A stretch of DNA of 64,000 nt from Roseobacter weihaiensis (GCF_020622345.1 NZ_JACNMO010000003.1:266209-330208); one strand, 5' to 3'; positions 54,825 through 63,642 are shown, counted from the first letter of the stretch. Notes: generated by a model not told the origin, from the sequence alone. Numbers and translations: made by a program.

Positions 54825-55702
54825 GAGTTTCCGCAATGGCCAGCCGTTCGCTCGACGCGTTTGCGCGGATGAGCATCGGACGTGCCTTCGCCTCGGGTGT
54901 CGGGATGGTGGCCGGTGGTTTCCTGATCCTGCTGGTCCTGGTCGCCATCTTCGCGCCCTGGATCGCGCCCTTTGACTATGCCGCGCAGAACCTGATGAAC
55001 GCCAATGCCGCCCCTGGCTGGCCGCATCTACTTGGCACGGACGAGTTCGGGCGGGACGTGCTGTCCCGCGTGATCCATGGCGCGCGCACGTCGCTTTCGG
55101 TCAGCGCCACGGCCATCGCCATTTCTATGGCCGCAGGCATGACGCTCGGGGCGGCGGCGGGCTATTTCGGCGGATTTTTCGAGCGAGCCGTCATGACCAT
55201 CGTGGACCTGACATGGTCCTTCCCCGACATCCTGATCGCGCTCATTTTCGTGGCCATCATCGGGCCGGGTCTGACCTCAACCACCTTCGCCATCGCCATT
55301 GCGTACCTGGCGCAATTCACCCGCTTGACCCGCGCCCAGATCGTGCGTCTGAAACGCGAGACCTTCATCGAAGCCACGATCAACCTTGGCGCCAAGCCCT
55401 CGCATATTCTGCTGAAACACCTGATGCCCAACGCGATAGCGCCGGTGATCGTGGTCGGCATGCTGGCGATTGGCGACGGGATCGTGCTTGAGGCGACGCT
55501 TGGTTTTTTCGGCCTCGGTGCGCAGCCACCCACGCCAAGCTGGGGGGCGATGATGTCATCGGGGACCGCGCAGCTGTTTCTGAGCCCCTGGGTCATCATC
55601 TTTCCCGGTTTAGCCGTCGCCGTCACCGTCATCGCGGTGAACCTGTTCGGGGACGAACTGATCCGCGCGCTCGATATCCGCGACCGGCTCAGAGGAGCGT
55701 GA
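54821..55702 (+). CDS. ABC transporter permease, DppC type
   Basis: 293 residues from GTG 54821, which overlaps the previous stop (GTGA); ATG 54836 is an alternative. It has FAPWIAPFDYAAQNLMN, HLLGTDEFGRDVLSRVIHGARTSL and the EAA loop LTRAQIVRLKRETFIEATINLGAKPSHILLKHLMPN. The frame runs far upstream through other genes, but that part does not resemble a protein family. It overlaps the ATPase gene by 4 nt. Confidence 0.92.
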   Translation: MRVSAMASRSLDAFARMSIGRAFASGVGMVAGGFLILLVLVAIFAPWIAPFDYAAQNLMNANAAPGWPHLLGTDEFGRDVLSRVIHGARTSLSVSATAIAISMAAGMTLGAAAGYFGGFFERAVMTIVDLTWSFPDILIALIFVAIIGPGLTSTTFAIAIAYLAQFTRLTRAQIVRLKRETFIEATINLGAKPSHILLKHLMPNAIAPVIVVGMLAIGDGIVLEATLGFFGLGAQPPTPSWGAMMSSGTAQLFLSPWVIIFPGLAVAVTVIAVNLFGDELIRALDIRDRLRGA

Positions 55703-56667
55703 CCATGCTCAGCGTCCGAGATCTGGGTGTGGCCTTCGGTATGGTTCAGCCCCTTTCAGGCGTCAGCTTTTCCGTGGGCAAGGGCGAGACGCTGGGAATC
55801 GTGGGCGAAAGCGGGTCCGGCAAGTCGCTCACGGCGATGAGTGTCATGGGTCTTTTGCCGCTCAGCGGCGGGCGGATCACCGGCGGCACGGTGGAGTTCG
55901 ACGGCCAGGATCTGACCAAATTGCCCGAACGCGCCTATCGCAAACTGCGCGGCGGTCGGATCGGGTTGATCACCCAGAACCCAATGACCTCTCTCGACCC
56001 GCTGAAAAAGATCGGCCCGCAGGTGGATGACGTCGCCAAGCTGCATCTTGGCCTTGATGCCGCTGCTGCCCGTGCCCGGACCGAGGAGATCCTCGGCACG
56101 CTCCGTATCCCAGAACCGGCGCTGATCTGCGACCGGTATCCGCATCAGATGTCGGGCGGCATGAAACAGCGGATCGTCATCGCCATGGCGCTGACCGCCG
56201 ACCCGGATGTGCTGATCGCCGATGAACCGACCACGGCGCTGGACGTGACGGTGCAGGCGCAGATCATTCGGCTGCTCGACGATCTGGTGAAAGACCGTGA
56301 TCTGGCACTGGTACTGATCACCCATGACATGAGCGTCGTGGCACAGACCTGCGACAAGGTCGTGGTGATGTATGCGGGCCGCGCGGTGGAACACGGGCCC
56401 GTCGAGGCGATTTTCGATCACCCGCGCCATCCCTATACCCAGGCGCTGATCGGCTGCATCCCGCGCGGGCTCGTCGAGGCCAAACGCCTGACCGGCATCG
56501 AAGGCACCGTCCCCACGGTCGTGAACTACCCCGATGGCTGCCCGTTCCATCCGCGCTGCCCCCGGGCGCAGGCGGTCTGCGCAACCGAGCCGCCAGCGTT
56601 TTCCGTCGCGGGCGACAGCGCCGCGGCCTGCCACTTCGCGGAGGTGGCCCATGCCGAACCTGCTTGA
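55699..56667 (+). CDS. ABC transporter ATP-binding protein, DppD type
   Basis: 322 residues: Walker A GESGSGKSLTAMSVMG, Q-loop LITQNPMTSLDPLKKIGPQ, signature MSGGMKQRIVIAMAL, Walker B VLIADEPTTALDVTVQ, and C-terminal PDGCPFHPRCPRAQAVC. The Q-loop Gln is within LITQNP instead of the usual IFQDP. It overlaps the next ATPase start by 17 nt. Confidence 0.94.
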   Translation: MTMLSVRDLGVAFGMVQPLSGVSFSVGKGETLGIVGESGSGKSLTAMSVMGLLPLSGGRITGGTVEFDGQDLTKLPERAYRKLRGGRIGLITQNPMTSLDPLKKIGPQVDDVAKLHLGLDAAAARARTEEILGTLRIPEPALICDRYPHQMSGGMKQRIVIAMALTADPDVLIADEPTTALDVTVQAQIIRLLDDLVKDRDLALVLITHDMSVVAQTCDKVVVMYAGRAVEHGPVEAIFDHPRHPYTQALIGCIPRGLVEAKRLTGIEGTVPTVVNYPDGCPFHPRCPRAQAVCATEPPAFSVAGDSAAACHFAEVAHAEPA

Positions 56668-57604
56668 AGTCCGCGATCTGTCCAAACGGTTCACCAGCGC
56701 AGGCGGCCCGTTCCGCAAGGCGCGGTCCATGCACGCGGTCAATGGCGTCTCATTCGACCTGCCAGAGCGTCGGGTGATCGGCATCGTGGGGGAATCCGGT
56801 TGCGGCAAGTCCACGCTTGCCCGTCTGATCCTGCGCCTGATCGAACCGTCGGGCGGCGCGGTGACCTTCGACGGGGACGACCTGCTGGCCAAATCGCCCG
56901 CGCAGATGCGCAAGCTGCGGGCCCGGATGCAGATGGTGTTCCAGGATCCCTATTCCGCCATCGATCCGCGCTATACGCTGATCCGGGCCGTGGCCGAGCC
57001 GTTCGAGGTTCAAGGCGTCACCCCCGAAAAACCCATGGCCGAAGAAGTCGCCGAACTGCTGGAGATGGTCGGGCTGAACCCCGGCCTCGCCACCAGCTAT
57101 CCGCATCAGATCTCTGGCGGGCAGAAACAGCGCGTCGGCATCGCGCGGGCGCTGGCGCTGCGGCCATCGCTTTTGGTGCTGGATGAGCCGACCGCCTCGC
57201 TCGACGTCTCGGTCCAGGCGCAGATCATCGGCCTGTTGGAGGACCTGCGTGCCGAGCTTGGCCTGACATATCTGTTCATTTCCCACGATCTCAGCCTGGT
57301 GAAGTATTTCTGCGACGAGATTCTCGTGATGTATCTGGGCCGGGCGGTCGAGGCCTTGCCCGACACCGCCGCGCCCGCGCGGCATCCTTATACAAGAACG
57401 TTGATGGAAAGCACCTTCGAGCCCGACCCGAAGAAACGCCGCCTGATCGCCCCCCTGGAGGGCGAGGTGCCAAGCCCCTTCGACCTGCCCCCCGGTTGCG
57501 CCTTCGCCGACCGGTGCCCCAATGCCAGCGGGCTGTGTCGCACCGAAACACCCGCCCTCTCGACCGAGACCGGTCATGCTGTGGCCTGTCACCATCCAAT
57601 CTGA
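56651..57604 (+). CDS. ABC transporter ATP-binding protein, DppF type
   Basis: 317 residues from ATG 56651 (LLEVRDLSKRF); the frame extends upstream, but that part overlaps the previous gene and is not family-like. Walker A GESGCGKSTLARLILR, Q-loop MVFQDPYSAIDPRYTL, signature ISGGQKQRVGIARALAL, Walker B LLVLDEPTASLDVSVQ and the C-terminal PPGCAFADRCPNASGLC block are visible. It completes the importer. Confidence 0.94.
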   Translation: MPNLLEVRDLSKRFTSAGGPFRKARSMHAVNGVSFDLPERRVIGIVGESGCGKSTLARLILRLIEPSGGAVTFDGDDLLAKSPAQMRKLRARMQMVFQDPYSAIDPRYTLIRAVAEPFEVQGVTPEKPMAEEVAELLEMVGLNPGLATSYPHQISGGQKQRVGIARALALRPSLLVLDEPTASLDVSVQAQIIGLLEDLRAELGLTYLFISHDLSLVKYFCDEILVMYLGRAVEALPDTAAPARHPYTRTLMESTFEPDPKKRRLIAPLEGEVPSPFDLPPGCAFADRCPNASGLCRTETPALSTETGHAVACHHPI

Positions 57605-57622
57605 CCAAGAAGGACACCGGAT

Positions 57623-59110
57623 TTGGGGTTCAATATACTTTCCGCTGAAATCTCCCACGAGACCAACACGTTCAACATCCGGCCCACCGACCTGCAAGCC
57701 TTTCGCGACCGCTACCTGCTGGATGGACCGGCGGCGATCGGGGCTAAGGGCGCCAAGAATACCGAACTGGCCGGGCTGCTGGACGTCGGCCGGGCTTATG
57801 ACTGGGCTATCACGCATGTGATCAGTGCCGCCGCCGGGCCGGGCGGACGTGTGACGCGCACGGCTTTTGAGACTCTGCTGGCCCCGCTGCTTGACGCCGC
57901 CGTGCAGGGCGGTTGGGACGGCGTCTTCCTGATCCTGCACGGAGCGATGGTCACCGAAGACCATGACGACGGCGAAGGTGAGATCCTGCGCCGCCTGCGC
58001 GAGGTGATCGGCCCCGACCTGCCCGTTGCCGTCACGCTCGATCCGCATGCCAATGTCACCGGCGCGATGTGCGATCTGGCCCAGATCCTCGTCTCCTTCA
58101 CCACGTATCCACATGTAGATGTCCGCGCCACGGGACGGCGCACAGCGGAACTGCTGCAGCGCACGATGGCCGGAGAGATCCGTCCGCGCACATACCGCAC
58201 CCATCGGCCCATGTTGGAAGAGGTCAATGGCGGGCGCACCGATATCGGCCCGATGATAGATCGCCACGCGATGGCCCGCGCGTTCGAGGCCCGTCAGGAC
58301 GTCTATGCGATTAGCATCAACGGCGGCTTCCCCTGCGCCGATATCGCCGAAGTCGGTCCGACCGTTCTGGTGACGGGAGCGGGCGAAACCGCGCATCTGA
58401 CGGCGATGGCCGACGAGTTGGCTGACGACATCTGGGCGCGGCGCCACGAGGCCTTCAACCCCTATCTGAGCCCAACAGAAGCCGCCGAAATCGCGCGGGG
58501 CTGGCGGGCTGGCGGCGGCCCGCTGGTTATCGCCGACTACGCAGACAATCCGGGCTCGGGCGCCTATGGAGACGCCCCCGCGCTTTTGCTGGCGCTTCTG
58601 GAGGCTGAAATCGAGAACGCATGTTTTGGACCGCTGATTGACGCCGAAGCCGCGGCGGCACTGCAGGACAAGCCCATCGGCAGGGATGTAAACCTCGCCA
58701 TCGGCGGCAAGACCGCGCCCGAATTCGGCGGCGGGCCGCTGGACTTAACCGGCACGGTGACGTGGCGCGGCGAAGGCCGTGTTGTCGGCGACGGTCCGAT
58801 CCTTGGTGGACAGGAACGCAGTTTCGGGCCGACTGCGGTGCTGCGGGTGGCGGGCATCGACGTGCTGATCGTCTCCATCGCGCACCAGATGCTCGACCTC
58901 CAACAATTCCGCGCTTTCGGGATCGACCCCGCATCGAAGTCCGTCGTTGCCCTTAAATCCATGCAGCATTTTCGCGCCGCCTTCACGCCTATTGCAGGGC
59001 GGATCATCGTCTGTGACACCGGTGCGCTTTGCACGACGCGATACGACCTGTTGCCCTACAAGAACGTGCCGCGGCCGATCTTTCCGCTGGACAAGGGCAC
59101 GGCAGTCTAA
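57623..59110 (+). CDS. M81 family metallopeptidase (MlrC-like)
   Basis: 495 residues from a TTG start at 57623, with AAGGA about 8 nt upstream. N-terminal zinc ligands are visible in AEISHETNTF, LILHGAMVTEDHDDGEGE and TLDPHANVT. The C-terminal MlrC domain includes IADYADNPGSGAYGDAP and VSIAHQMLDLQQFRAFGIDP. MlrC degrades linearised microcystin, and other members sit with importers and act on unknown peptides. It is the last gene of the importer operon, 18 nt after the ATPase, so it likely hydrolyses the imported compound. Confidence 0.9.
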   Translation: MGFNILSAEISHETNTFNIRPTDLQAFRDRYLLDGPAAIGAKGAKNTELAGLLDVGRAYDWAITHVISAAAGPGGRVTRTAFETLLAPLLDAAVQGGWDGVFLILHGAMVTEDHDDGEGEILRRLREVIGPDLPVAVTLDPHANVTGAMCDLAQILVSFTTYPHVDVRATGRRTAELLQRTMAGEIRPRTYRTHRPMLEEVNGGRTDIGPMIDRHAMARAFEARQDVYAISINGGFPCADIAEVGPTVLVTGAGETAHLTAMADELADDIWARRHEAFNPYLSPTEAAEIARGWRAGGGPLVIADYADNPGSGAYGDAPALLLALLEAEIENACFGPLIDAEAAAALQDKPIGRDVNLAIGGKTAPEFGGGPLDLTGTVTWRGEGRVVGDGPILGGQERSFGPTAVLRVAGIDVLIVSIAHQMLDLQQFRAFGIDPASKSVVALKSMQHFRAAFTPIAGRIIVCDTGALCTTRYDLLPYKNVPRPIFPLDKGTAV

Positions 59111-59131
59111 ACTCCAAAACCCGAGGTTCAC

Positions 59132-59794
59132 TTGGCAATCAATGGATTGAGTTGCGGACTACTGGCCCAAAAGATTGAAGACTCGCTTGGAGACAGGCGC
59201 AACTATGTCGCAGTGGACTTCCTAGAGCAAGGCTGGCCAATGCCTGAAGGTCTGCGCGATCCTCGGAAGCGCGATCCTCTCAAGTTCACTTTGGAAGATT
59301 GGCCAAAGGCGAAGCGAACAGGCCTCGACCCTAAACAAACCAAAGCTCTTCTACGGGAATGTTGTAATATCTCAGATAGTCCCGAGAGCTTCGAAGCGGC
59401 GCTGCGTGAGAAAGGGTTCTGGCTTGCGCATGGTGATCGACGCAACTTCGTCGCGGTCAGCTGGAACGGCCAGGCCCACTCAATGTCCCGCGCCTGCAGT
59501 GTGAAAGTCAAAGAACTGAAATCATGGCTGGGCGATCCTCATCAATTGCGATCTGTGGACGACACCAAGGCATTTATCGGTGCACTTCCGACTCCGAAGC
59601 TCAAGGCATGGGCAGAGGACGCACATGCCAAGGCGAAACATGCCAGCCTTACCCTTCAGTTCCAGCGAGAACAGATTGTCGAGCGACACAGAAAGGCGCG
59701 CGCGCAAATGAAAGATGCCCAAGAGGCGCGCCGCATCGCCGAAGAGCAAAAGCGCGCCGCGCGAACCCCGCGCGGTCTGCGTAACCTTCTGTGA
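59132..59794 (+). pseudogene. Relaxase C-terminal fragment
   Basis: 220 codons from a TTG at 59132. It resembles the C-terminal part of plasmid relaxases of Rhodobacteraceae: WPKAKRTGLDPKQTKALLRECCNISDSPESFEAALREKGFWLAHGDRRNFVAVSWNGQAHSMSR, then a basic coiled-coil tail ending RTPRGLRNLL. The HUH/MobA nuclease domain is missing. The fragment starts 22 nt after the peptidase stop, so a recombination joint lies between them. Confidence 0.65.
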
Positions 59795-59924
59795 CAGGAA
59801 TGATCCGGCCATCTTCGACGTGGAGTTCGATATGGTCAAAGTCAGATTTCCAGCGGCGTTTGCGGTAGGTGATCTCTATCTGGACACTGTCCCAGATGAT
59901 CTGGGAAGTCATGGGGGCGCTCAT
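59649..59924 (-). CDS. Small conserved plasmid-type protein, C-terminus uncertain
   Basis: Up to 91 residues. The first 50 (QIIWDSVQIEITYRKRRWKSDFDHIELHVEDGRIIPVTE) look like a small protein often found beside plasmid relaxase genes, which usually ends soon after PxTExGYRSHF. Here the tail diverges after PVTEGY and overlaps the relaxase fragment, so it may be truncated. The start overlaps the upstream stop (ATGA). Function unknown. Confidence 0.4.
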   Translation of the reverse strand: MSAPMTSQIIWDSVQIEITYRKRRWKSDFDHIELHVEDGRIIPVTEGYADRAGFARRAFALRRCGAPLGHLSFARAPFCVARQSVLAGTEG

Positions 59925-60157
59925 GCGCGCCCCGCTTCGTTTGTTGTGTCCGGTGCATCTTCCAGCGGGAGGCGGAGGACGATCCGGCCATTGATCGGGC
60001 AGGTTTCAAGTTGAAGCGTGTAGCCGCGCCTGTCTTTGTGCTTTCATGCTGCTCCGACCTTGGTCCAGAAGGATTTCTCAGCCCTTTGGGTGACGTGCCA
60101 TGCCAGATAGTCCGGCGCATTGATCTGTGGGCTTTGGTTCGTGTTTTCGCGTGCCAT
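59921..60157 (-). pseudogene. Small plasmid-type protein interrupted by TGA
   Basis: A 78-codon frame: the first 37 codons read ARENTNQSPQINAPDYLAWH then VTQRAEKSFWTKVGAA. A TGA (60046-60044) follows where a Trp codon is expected, then KHKDRRGYTLQLETCPINGR and IVLRLPLE continue in the same frame. A purine-rich GGAGAAAC lies before the ATG. The TGG-to-TGA change kills the gene unless the stop is suppressed. It lies directly upstream of the previous entry. Confidence 0.6.
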
Positions 60158-60700
60158 GTTGTTTCTCCTTTGCTTGGGGCTTGCTTGCTAACGCCCTCCC
60201 GATAAGCCGGAGGCAAAGGATCAGGGTGCATGTTCAACACGGCTGGCGTAGCCAGGTGGTGCGGGCAGAACATTGAAGACTGAGCCGCATCCGGCTAGGG
60301 ATTTTAGGGCTCTTGTTGCAAGCAAGCCCCAAGCAAGGCTGGAAACTCTGGCCTTCAGAAATTGCGGCCTGTCCAGTGAGCATCGCCGCAGTTCAATCTT
60401 GGTGTTGCGCCGTCATCCCCTCATGAGAATTTCGATGCAGAAAGAGCAAGAGTAGCGCAGAATTTACCGGCGAGGCTGGCAAATGCATGCTGAACAGCTT
60501 CGTCTGTCGTCCGATCAAGCATTCCGCCTGCTGAATAAGCCTGAACAAATCGAAGTGGCGAGCCTCAAGCGCATCACTCCCCTGTGTCACAAGATCGTTT
60601 GCCGAACCATCAGCGCCTTCACTGGCCGATGATTTTCTTGTGTCCGGGCCGAAAGGCCCTGAGTGTTTCGGGGCCTCCTTGAAATAAGAGGAGGATTGCC
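60158..60700. other. Intergenic region flanked by an inverted repeat
   Basis: About 540 bp without a supported gene. It contains the 19-bp inverted repeat described separately and ends with the strong GAGGAGG ribosome site of the next small gene. No intact replication or oriT signature was recognised. Confidence 0.5.
60170..60336. repeat. 19-bp perfect inverted repeat pair
   Basis: TTGCTTGGGGCTTGCTTGC (60170-60188) and its exact reverse complement (60318-60336) enclose 129 bp. The arms could pair in DNA or RNA or mark ends of a small mobile cassette. They lie among conjugation remnants, so an oriT or replication role is possible but unproven. Confidence 0.65.
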
Positions 60701-60880
60701 ATGAAACTCGTCTCACGATTTGAAGCGGCATCCCGCAGTACGGCAGAATTGCACGGTCTTCTGACCAAGGCCTTCAACGCCTTTGCAGCCGCTCCGCGCG
60801 GTAGCGATCAGCGCCGCGATGCTCTGGCATCGATGCGCAATATCGAGGATGAACTGGCTACCCGTTCGCCAAGCATCTGA
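60701..60880 (+). CDS. Small conserved plasmid-type protein
   Basis: 59 residues: LVSRFEAASRSTAELHGLLTKAFNAFAAAP, ending DALASMRNIEDELATRS. It is preceded by a near-perfect GAGGAGG site 7 nt upstream of the ATG, which strongly supports translation. The sequence is helical and Ala-rich, with no recognised domain. It sits upstream of hipBA in the mobile region. Function unknown. Confidence 0.65.
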   Translation: MKLVSRFEAASRSTAELHGLLTKAFNAFAAAPRGSDQRRDALASMRNIEDELATRSPSI

Positions 60881-60946
60881 TCTTTTTGCGGCCGGCCACT
60901 CGGTCAGCCGCATTTCTTTGTCATCCAGTTGGACGCCTTTCAGGCA

Positions 60947-61054
60947 CTCATGATCTTCAGATCATACTTTATATTTATGCGCCATAGATCATAATCAATC
61001 TTTATGCCCTACAGATCATATTGACATTTTATGATTTAAGGATCATACTGGGTC
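60947..61054. promoter_or_regulatory. Four tandem 27-bp operators upstream of hipBA
   Basis: Four head-to-tail 27-bp units (60947, 60974, 61001, 61028), each with a TTTATG-like part and (AG)ATCATA. In unit 1 the core is the palindrome TGATCTTCAGATCA, and in unit 4 it is TATGAT-N6-ATCATA, so each unit is one dimer site. The array ends 13 bp before the hipB start and covers the promoter. It fits cooperative HipB autorepression. Confidence 0.75.
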
Positions 61055-61067
61055 TAAGGAGTCACAG

Positions 61068-61319
61068 ATGAAGAACCTGGCACGCACACCAAATGATATC
61101 GGGCACGCCATCCGCCAAGCCCGCAAGGCAAAAAAGCTGACGCAGAAAGAGCTCGCTGAACGCAGCGGCGTCTGGCAAGAGACTATTTCCAAGGTTGAGA
61201 ACGGTTTGTCTGGCACCAAGCTGGAAACCGTTTTCGACATCTTTGCCGCGCTTGATCTTGAGATTCTGGTGCAAGGCCGCAGCAAGGGCTCGGCTGAAAG
61301 CTTCGAGGACATCTTTTAA
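61068..61319 (+). CDS. hipB: HipB-like antitoxin, XRE-type DNA-binding protein
   Basis: 83 residues with a lambda-repressor-type helix-turn-helix (IRQARKAKKLTQKELAERSGVWQETISKVENGLSGTKLETVFDIFAALDLEILVQ). It should neutralise HipA and repress the operon through the four upstream operators. The stop is 2 nt from the hipA start. Confidence 0.9.
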   Translation: MKNLARTPNDIGHAIRQARKAKKLTQKELAERSGVWQETISKVENGLSGTKLETVFDIFAALDLEILVQGRSKGSAESFEDIF

Positions 61320-61321
61320 GG

Positions 61322-62626
61322 ATGGGACGCAAACGAATCTATCCGCCGCTGAATGTTTTTTTGAACGCGCGCCATGTTGGCCAGCTTTTGCGGGAAAGCA
61401 CGGGCGCGATCAGCTTTGTCTATGATCAGGACTGGCTGGCATGGGAGCACCGGCTCCCCGTTTCACTTTCCCTGCCGCTGCGTGAAGATCGCTATATCGG
61501 CGCGCCTGTCATGGCCGTTTTCGAAAATTTGCTACCGGATAATGACGGTATCAGGCGGCGCGTCGCCGAGCGCGTTGGCGCTGCTGGCACGGACGCCTAT
61601 AGCCTGCTGAGTGAAATTGGCCGCGATTGTGTTGGCGCGCTGCAATTTTTGCCAGACGGCGAAGAGCCGCAAGACGCTGACGATCTCACCGGCCATCCTG
61701 TCAGTGAGACGGACATCGAGGCACTGCTGGGTGAGCTGGATGTCGCACCGCTCGGTATCAGGAGAGAAAAGGACTTCCGGATATCGGTGGCAGGAGCGCA
61801 GGAAAAAACCGCCCTGCTTTGGCATGAGGGCAAATGGTTTGAGCCTTCGGGCACCACACCGACAACGCACATTATCAAACCGCAGATCGGGCGGCTCCCA
61901 AACGGCATGGATTTGTCGAACAGCGTCGAAAATGAATATTTATGCCTGAAACTGATGGAAGGTTTTGGCCTTCGTGCCGCAAATGTCGAGATGGCCAGTT
62001 TCGGCGCGCGCAAGGCTCTTGTTGTTGAGCGGTTTGACCGACTCTGGACGAGGGATGGCCGCCTCATCCGCTTGCCGCAAGAAGACTGCGCACAAGCGCT
62101 ATCGGTGCCGCCAACCCAGAAATATCAGAATGAGGGCGGGCCAGGCATCGCTGAAATCATGGGGCTCTTGCGCGGGAGCGATGAAGCCACCCAAGATCGG
62201 TTGGATTTCTTCAAAGCCAATATCCTGTTTTGGCTAACCGGCGCGACCGATGGCCATGCCAAGAATTTCAGCCTCGCCCTGATGCCAAGCGGTCGTTTCA
62301 GGCTGACGCCATTTTATGACGTGCTGACCGTTCAACCGACATTGGATGCAAACCAGCTGAATAGAAAAGACTTCAAGCTCGCGATGCGCTTTGGCAAGTC
62401 CAATCACTACAAGGTCGGTGATATCATCGGGCGGCATATCATGGAAACGGGCGTAGAGTCCGGCCTATCCCGAAAAGCTATCGCCGACATTTTTGAAAAC
62501 ATCCACGCATCGGCAGAAGCCGCGATGGATAAAACTTTCGCTGCACTTCCCGCAGGATTCCCAGATGTGCTTGTCAAATCAATCCGCAGCGCGGTCTTGG
62601 ACCGACTGCGCCAACTCAAACCTTGA
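61322..62626 (+). CDS. hipA: HipA-family serine/threonine kinase toxin
   Basis: 434 residues, full length. The N-subdomain has FENLLPDNDGIRRRVAER. The kinase core has FRISVAGAQEKTALLWHEGKWFEPSG, THIIKPQIG (ATP lysine) and the catalytic LTGATDGHAKNFSL (Asp/Asn), with FYDVLTVQP following. HipA phosphorylates aminoacyl-tRNA synthetases such as GltX and causes growth arrest. Key residues are present, so it is likely active. It forms an operon with hipB. Confidence 0.92.
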   Translation: MGRKRIYPPLNVFLNARHVGQLLRESTGAISFVYDQDWLAWEHRLPVSLSLPLREDRYIGAPVMAVFENLLPDNDGIRRRVAERVGAAGTDAYSLLSEIGRDCVGALQFLPDGEEPQDADDLTGHPVSETDIEALLGELDVAPLGIRREKDFRISVAGAQEKTALLWHEGKWFEPSGTTPTTHIIKPQIGRLPNGMDLSNSVENEYLCLKLMEGFGLRAANVEMASFGARKALVVERFDRLWTRDGRLIRLPQEDCAQALSVPPTQKYQNEGGPGIAEIMGLLRGSDEATQDRLDFFKANILFWLTGATDGHAKNFSLALMPSGRFRLTPFYDVLTVQPTLDANQLNRKDFKLAMRFGKSNHYKVGDIIGRHIMETGVESGLSRKAIADIFENIHASAEAAMDKTFAALPAGFPDVLVKSIRSAVLDRLRQLKP

Positions 62627-62707
62627 GCACGCGATCAAGGCTTGCATGAAAGGTGTTTTGCTCGACCTGATTGAGCAAATCCGTATAAATCCAAATCATG
62701 GGTTTTC

Positions 62708-62727
62708 CGCCCGCCACATGGCGGGCG
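62708..62727 (+). terminator. Hairpin terminator after hipA
   Basis: CGCCCGCC-ACAT-GGCGGGCG, an 8-bp GC-rich stem with a 4-nt loop, followed by AAATTTT, 82 nt after the hipA stop. It should end the hipBA transcript and could also act for the ArdC remnant on the other strand. Confidence 0.65.
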
Positions 62728-62751
62728 AAATTTTGTGCCATTGAAGCCGAC

Positions 62752-62985
62752 TTATGCGGCGGCTCCTTGCCTTTCTTCCTCAACAGAAGGCTGGCACCCA
62801 TGCAGAAAATCAGCTGCGCGCTGTGCATGGGCAGCGGCGGAAAAAATCACCCGCTTATCTTCTTTCAAGACCTTCAACCAGCTCTGAATATAGGCCGCGT
62901 GATCGGTGCGCACCTCTGGGGTCAATTCTAGATTGGTACAAAGAAATGCTGCGTCAAGTTCCGCAAAAAGTTCCTCGCGCATAGC
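62752..62985 (-). pseudogene. ArdC-type antirestriction protein, C-terminal fragment
   Basis: The minus-strand frame reads AMREELFAELDAAFLC and TPEVRTDHAAYIQSWLKVLKEDKRVIFSAAAHAQRAADFLHG, the C-terminal end of ArdC-like proteins (zincin metallopeptidase plus ssDNA-binding). The N-terminal domains and HExxH motif are lost. The 5' side abuts a VirD4 fragment on the opposite strand at about 62985-62995. Confidence 0.65.
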
Positions 62986-62994
62986 GGTGCGCTC

Positions 62995-63642
62995 GTTACA
63001 GGTCTTTGTGTAGCGTCTGCACTTCGAGACCTGGCAGCGCTGGCGCAAAACGTGCATCGAACCTTCCGCGCCATGCGCCCCAAATTGAGCAACGCTTCTG
63101 CAAGCTGGCTGACAAAACGTCAGGCCCGTAAAGCTGGCCTTGCCAAAACAGATGGTCTGTTTCTCGGCATCGCGGACGGCCAGCCTCTGTTTTTATCAGA
63201 CGGCGTTCACGGATTGATCTGCGCACCTGCGCGAAAAGGCAAGACAACCAGCTTTGTCATGCCTGCGATTATTCAAGACTTCGGCGCATCCAAAATCGTG
63301 GCCGACATGATAGGTGATCTAGCTGCTCAGACGAGTGAACTGATTACCACGGGGCCCGATCAGGACGTCATTATCCTAAACCCTGCCCACAAATTCGATC
63401 TGGGCAACGCCGCTTATAACCCGATGCAGATCATTCTGGATGATCTGGAACACGCGAAAGAGGACTTGATTTCCGATGCATGGTCGATGGCAATGCAGCT
63501 TGTCTCTCAACTTGCCGCCAATTCGAGCTCTGAAGGTAGGCTATCAGGAAATTTCACTCTGGCGAAAGGTCGTAGCGGCCAATCCGCTGCATGGCGGCAC
63601 GCAGTTCTTAGGACGGGTGAAACTGAATATCAACGGTGGTAG
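62995..63642 (+). pseudogene. VirD4/TraG coupling protein fragment
   Basis: The frame, open from about 62995, matches the middle of type IV coupling proteins: ALRDLAALAQNVHRTFRAM, SASWLTKRQARKAGLAKTDGLFLGIADGQPLFLSDGVHGLICAPARKGKTTSFVMPA (Walker A) and ILNPAHKFDLGNAAYNPMQIILDDLEHAKEDLISDAWSMAMQL. After about 63500 the match stops and the frame runs into unrelated sequence. N-terminal membrane helices and Walker B are missing, so it cannot function in conjugation. Confidence 0.7.

Noticed and set aside
53690..55702. A 670-aa fused permease
   Set aside because: The first part overlaps other genes out of frame and is not protein-like; the GTG at 54821 gives a normal DppC.
56750..58447. A 565-codon minus-strand frame
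   Set aside because: Antisense to an ATPase and the M81 peptidase, both of which have clear motifs.
41412..60046. Recoding of TGA as tryptophan, suggested by two TGA codons at expected Trp positions
   Set aside because: TGA is used as the stop in many intact genes with ATGA overlaps (for example at 8447 and 46449), and both interrupted genes are in decaying mobile DNA.
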